Assembly: GCA_022410635.1 (NCBI GenBank)
Contig: JAJVDF010000137.1
Span: 715,803-779,802, forward strand
Direction of reading: 5' to 3'
Length of the DNA stretch: 64,000 nucleotides
Source: Tretioscincus oriximinensis
Taxonomy: Eukaryota > Chordata > Lepidosauria > Squamata > Gymnophthalmidae
In this document: piece after piece, positions 62,754 to 64,000 of the stretch
Position numbering within the stretch: position 1 is the first letter of the stretch
Layout: the number at the start of each line of letters is the position of its first letter
The notes under the pieces: model-generated
Seen by the model: the letters and a program-made list of their open reading frames with translations, nothing else
What the model was told of the DNA's origin: nothing
The model's database searches: none
Translations under genes and position numbers: made by a program

Positions 62754-64000
62754 GGATCTATTAAGAGAAAAGTGGAGGATGACGGTTCGCCCGTTCTCAG
62801 CACCATGCCTGATATCATCTTCCCCAGTGACAACAAGCGGCTCTGCCTTGATGATGTTACCCTTTCCATGGGGCCAGGGAACAACCCCATGTCGTGCCCA
62901 GATATGCAGCCCTCTCCATTCTCCTCCAACCACAGCACACCGCCGATGGGTGTGGCAGGACATGGAATGCTGCTGGAGAACAATCACATGAACGGGAGCA
63001 GCCTCGGGTCTCCATTCTCCGTTCCGCCCAGCGCAGACATTGGGCAGAAAGGGCCCCTGGGCAGCCATTACGATGAGAAAGGAAGCAGCATCCATTCCAT
63101 GGACCAGGAACTGCAAGACCTGTTAGAAGAGCTGACCAAAATGCCCGACCCTTCGCCCAATGAGTTGGACCTTGAGAAGATCTTGGGCAGCAAAAACGAG
63201 GAGCCCCTCGGGACCTTGGGCCACCCACAGGCACCCTTGAATAGCACTCCCAAGTCCTCCCCGCAGACGCCGCACTTGGACAACCACGTGCCCAACAAAG
63301 ACTTTTCTCCGGGGTGCAACCCCAACAGCGGGGGGTCCCCCCAGATGAGACCTTCCTCGGCCGGAGCAAGCTACCCCGTCGCCTCGCAGAACAAGACCGT
63401 CGCCTCTCCCGTATCTTCGGCCGCGTCGGGCAAGAGCCAGGCCCAGCCAATGCTTCCAGTGTCCCTGCCCAATATGGCCGGCTCCAATTGGCACGCGGCC
63501 CAGTTGAAGCAGCTGGCAGCCAGCAAGCAGGTGCCGGTGTCCAAGCACCAAGGCCCTAGCTGGCCAACCATCTCCTCGCAAGGCCTCTCCCCTCCTTACC
63601 GGCAGGGCTCCTCGCCTCACCATCAGTCCTTCAGCCCTCAGAACGTCATGGTGTCAAGCATGGGCGGCAACGGTTTGCCGGGGAGGAACATCCAGAGCCC
63701 CCAGAACTCCTTGCTCTCCAGCCTCACGTCCAGCGGCAACCCTTCCGGGGGGCCGTCCCCTCCCTTTGCGCCCGAGAAGCTCTCCAGCCCGGTACTCAAC
63801 CAGCAGCCGTTCAGCCCTCCGAACCCCATCCTGCCCAACAGCCTCCCTGCCAACAGCCTCAAAAGCCCACAAAGCAACTTGGTGTCCGCGGGGACCGGGC
63901 CGTCGCCGCCCTACCGGCCGGAGAAGCTCTCCAGCCCGGCCCTCCACCAGCAGCCTTTCAGCCCCCAGAACAACCTTATCCCTACCATCACGTCCACCAG
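62748..64000 (+). CDS. MAMLD1 large coding exon, 5' part (runs off the window)
   Basis: Exon open for all 417 codons; it lacks its upstream exons and its 3' end. MAMLD1 is a nuclear protein related to Mastermind co-activators. Family knowledge: it can activate HES3 without the canonical Notch-RBPJ route, and loss in humans is linked to hypospadias. Seen here, numbering from the exon start: basic LQGSIKRKVEDD (1-12); NKRLCLDDVTLSMGPG (29-44), the closest signature to human MAMLD1; MGVAGHGMLLENNHMNG; an acidic stretch MDQELQDLLEELTKMPDPSP followed by NELDLEKIL (118-146); a Ser/Pro-rich region with SPQMRPSSAG and WHAAQLKQLAASKQ; and three related SPPY/F repeats at 281, 337 and 386. MAML1-3 lack this arrangement, so MAMLD1 is the better call. 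No stop, frameshift or N in the exon. GC rises along it. The exon start is set by the acceptor, with 62754 as alternative. Confidence 0.93.
63588..63986 (+). repeat. three degenerate repeats inside MAMLD1 (protein level)
   Basis: SPPYRQGSSPHHQSFSPQN (residue 281), SPPFAPEKLSSPVLNQQPFS (337) and SPPYRPEKLSSPALHQQPFS (386), spaced 56 and 49 residues. Repeats two and three share PEKLSSP and QQPFSP almost exactly; the first is decayed. Each is followed by a Leu/Ile/Val-rich segment (MVSSM, ILPNSL, LIPTI). Probably an ancient internal duplication. Confidence 0.8.

Noticed and set aside
62857..63623. Minus-strand frames of 166-197 codons
   Set aside because: They are antisense to the MAMLD1 exon and arise from its GC-rich codons.
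62748..64000. MAML1, MAML2 or MAML3 as the identity of the exon
   Set aside because: The KRLCLDDVTLSMGPG, MGVAG..LLENN and NELDLEKIL blocks follow MAMLD1; the MAML1-3 landmarks differ.

Overview
This window is vertebrate nuclear DNA, almost certainly from a squamate reptile. The evidence is its repeat content: many CR1 LINE copies whose 3' ends carry a TTCTTATG-type octamer tail, tRNA-derived SINEs of the Sauria/Squam type (RTE-like tail and CTT repeats, or an L2-like tail), L2-type 3' ends and hAT elements. The species cannot be fixed from sequence alone. Single-base Ns are scattered through the window.

The only host coding sequence I can support is at the right edge. A large exon on the + strand begins at about 62748, just after a pyrimidine tract and AG acceptor, and stays open to the last base (417 codons). 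Its peptide matches the family signatures of MAMLD1 (mastermind-like domain containing 1), including a conserved KRLCLDDVTLSMGPG block and an acidic ELQDLLEELTK block. The remaining ~62.7 kb is therefore most simply 5' intron or upstream flank of MAMLD1. It holds no other recognisable host exon. A CpG-rich island at 56310-56760 could be an internal promoter, and several repeat-free stretches look like candidate conserved non-coding elements.

The rest is a dense mosaic of mobile DNA. CR1 dominates. Copy A (31992-33586) still has an open reverse-transcriptase frame. A near-identical partner, copy B (39426-40572), has an internal deletion and a frameshift. About two dozen more copies are 3' tails. 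Two tRNA-derived SINE families are present (about ten and four copies), with L2-type tails, three hAT-like elements (two with visible 8-bp target duplications) and small Tc1-like inverted-repeat elements.

Four structures stand out. (1) A fold-back family (FB) with arms up to ~85 bp occurs at over ten places. In several it is fused to the CR1 3' UTR with the same junctions, implying the fused unit was itself copied. (2) A ~125-bp 'ladder' repeat (TL) occurs singly and in tandem, and one array is split by a SINE. Its unit contains a hairpin flanked by hammerhead-like core letters. (3) An undescribed-looking ~400-bp family (R400) occurs five times. (4) A 0.6-kb inverted repeat at 35761-36383 has 148-bp unique arms differing at one base, extended by purine/pyrimidine microsatellites. 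Nested insertions (CR1 in CR1, SINE in CR1, R400 in CR1, hAT in L2, SINE in TL array) give a relative order of events.
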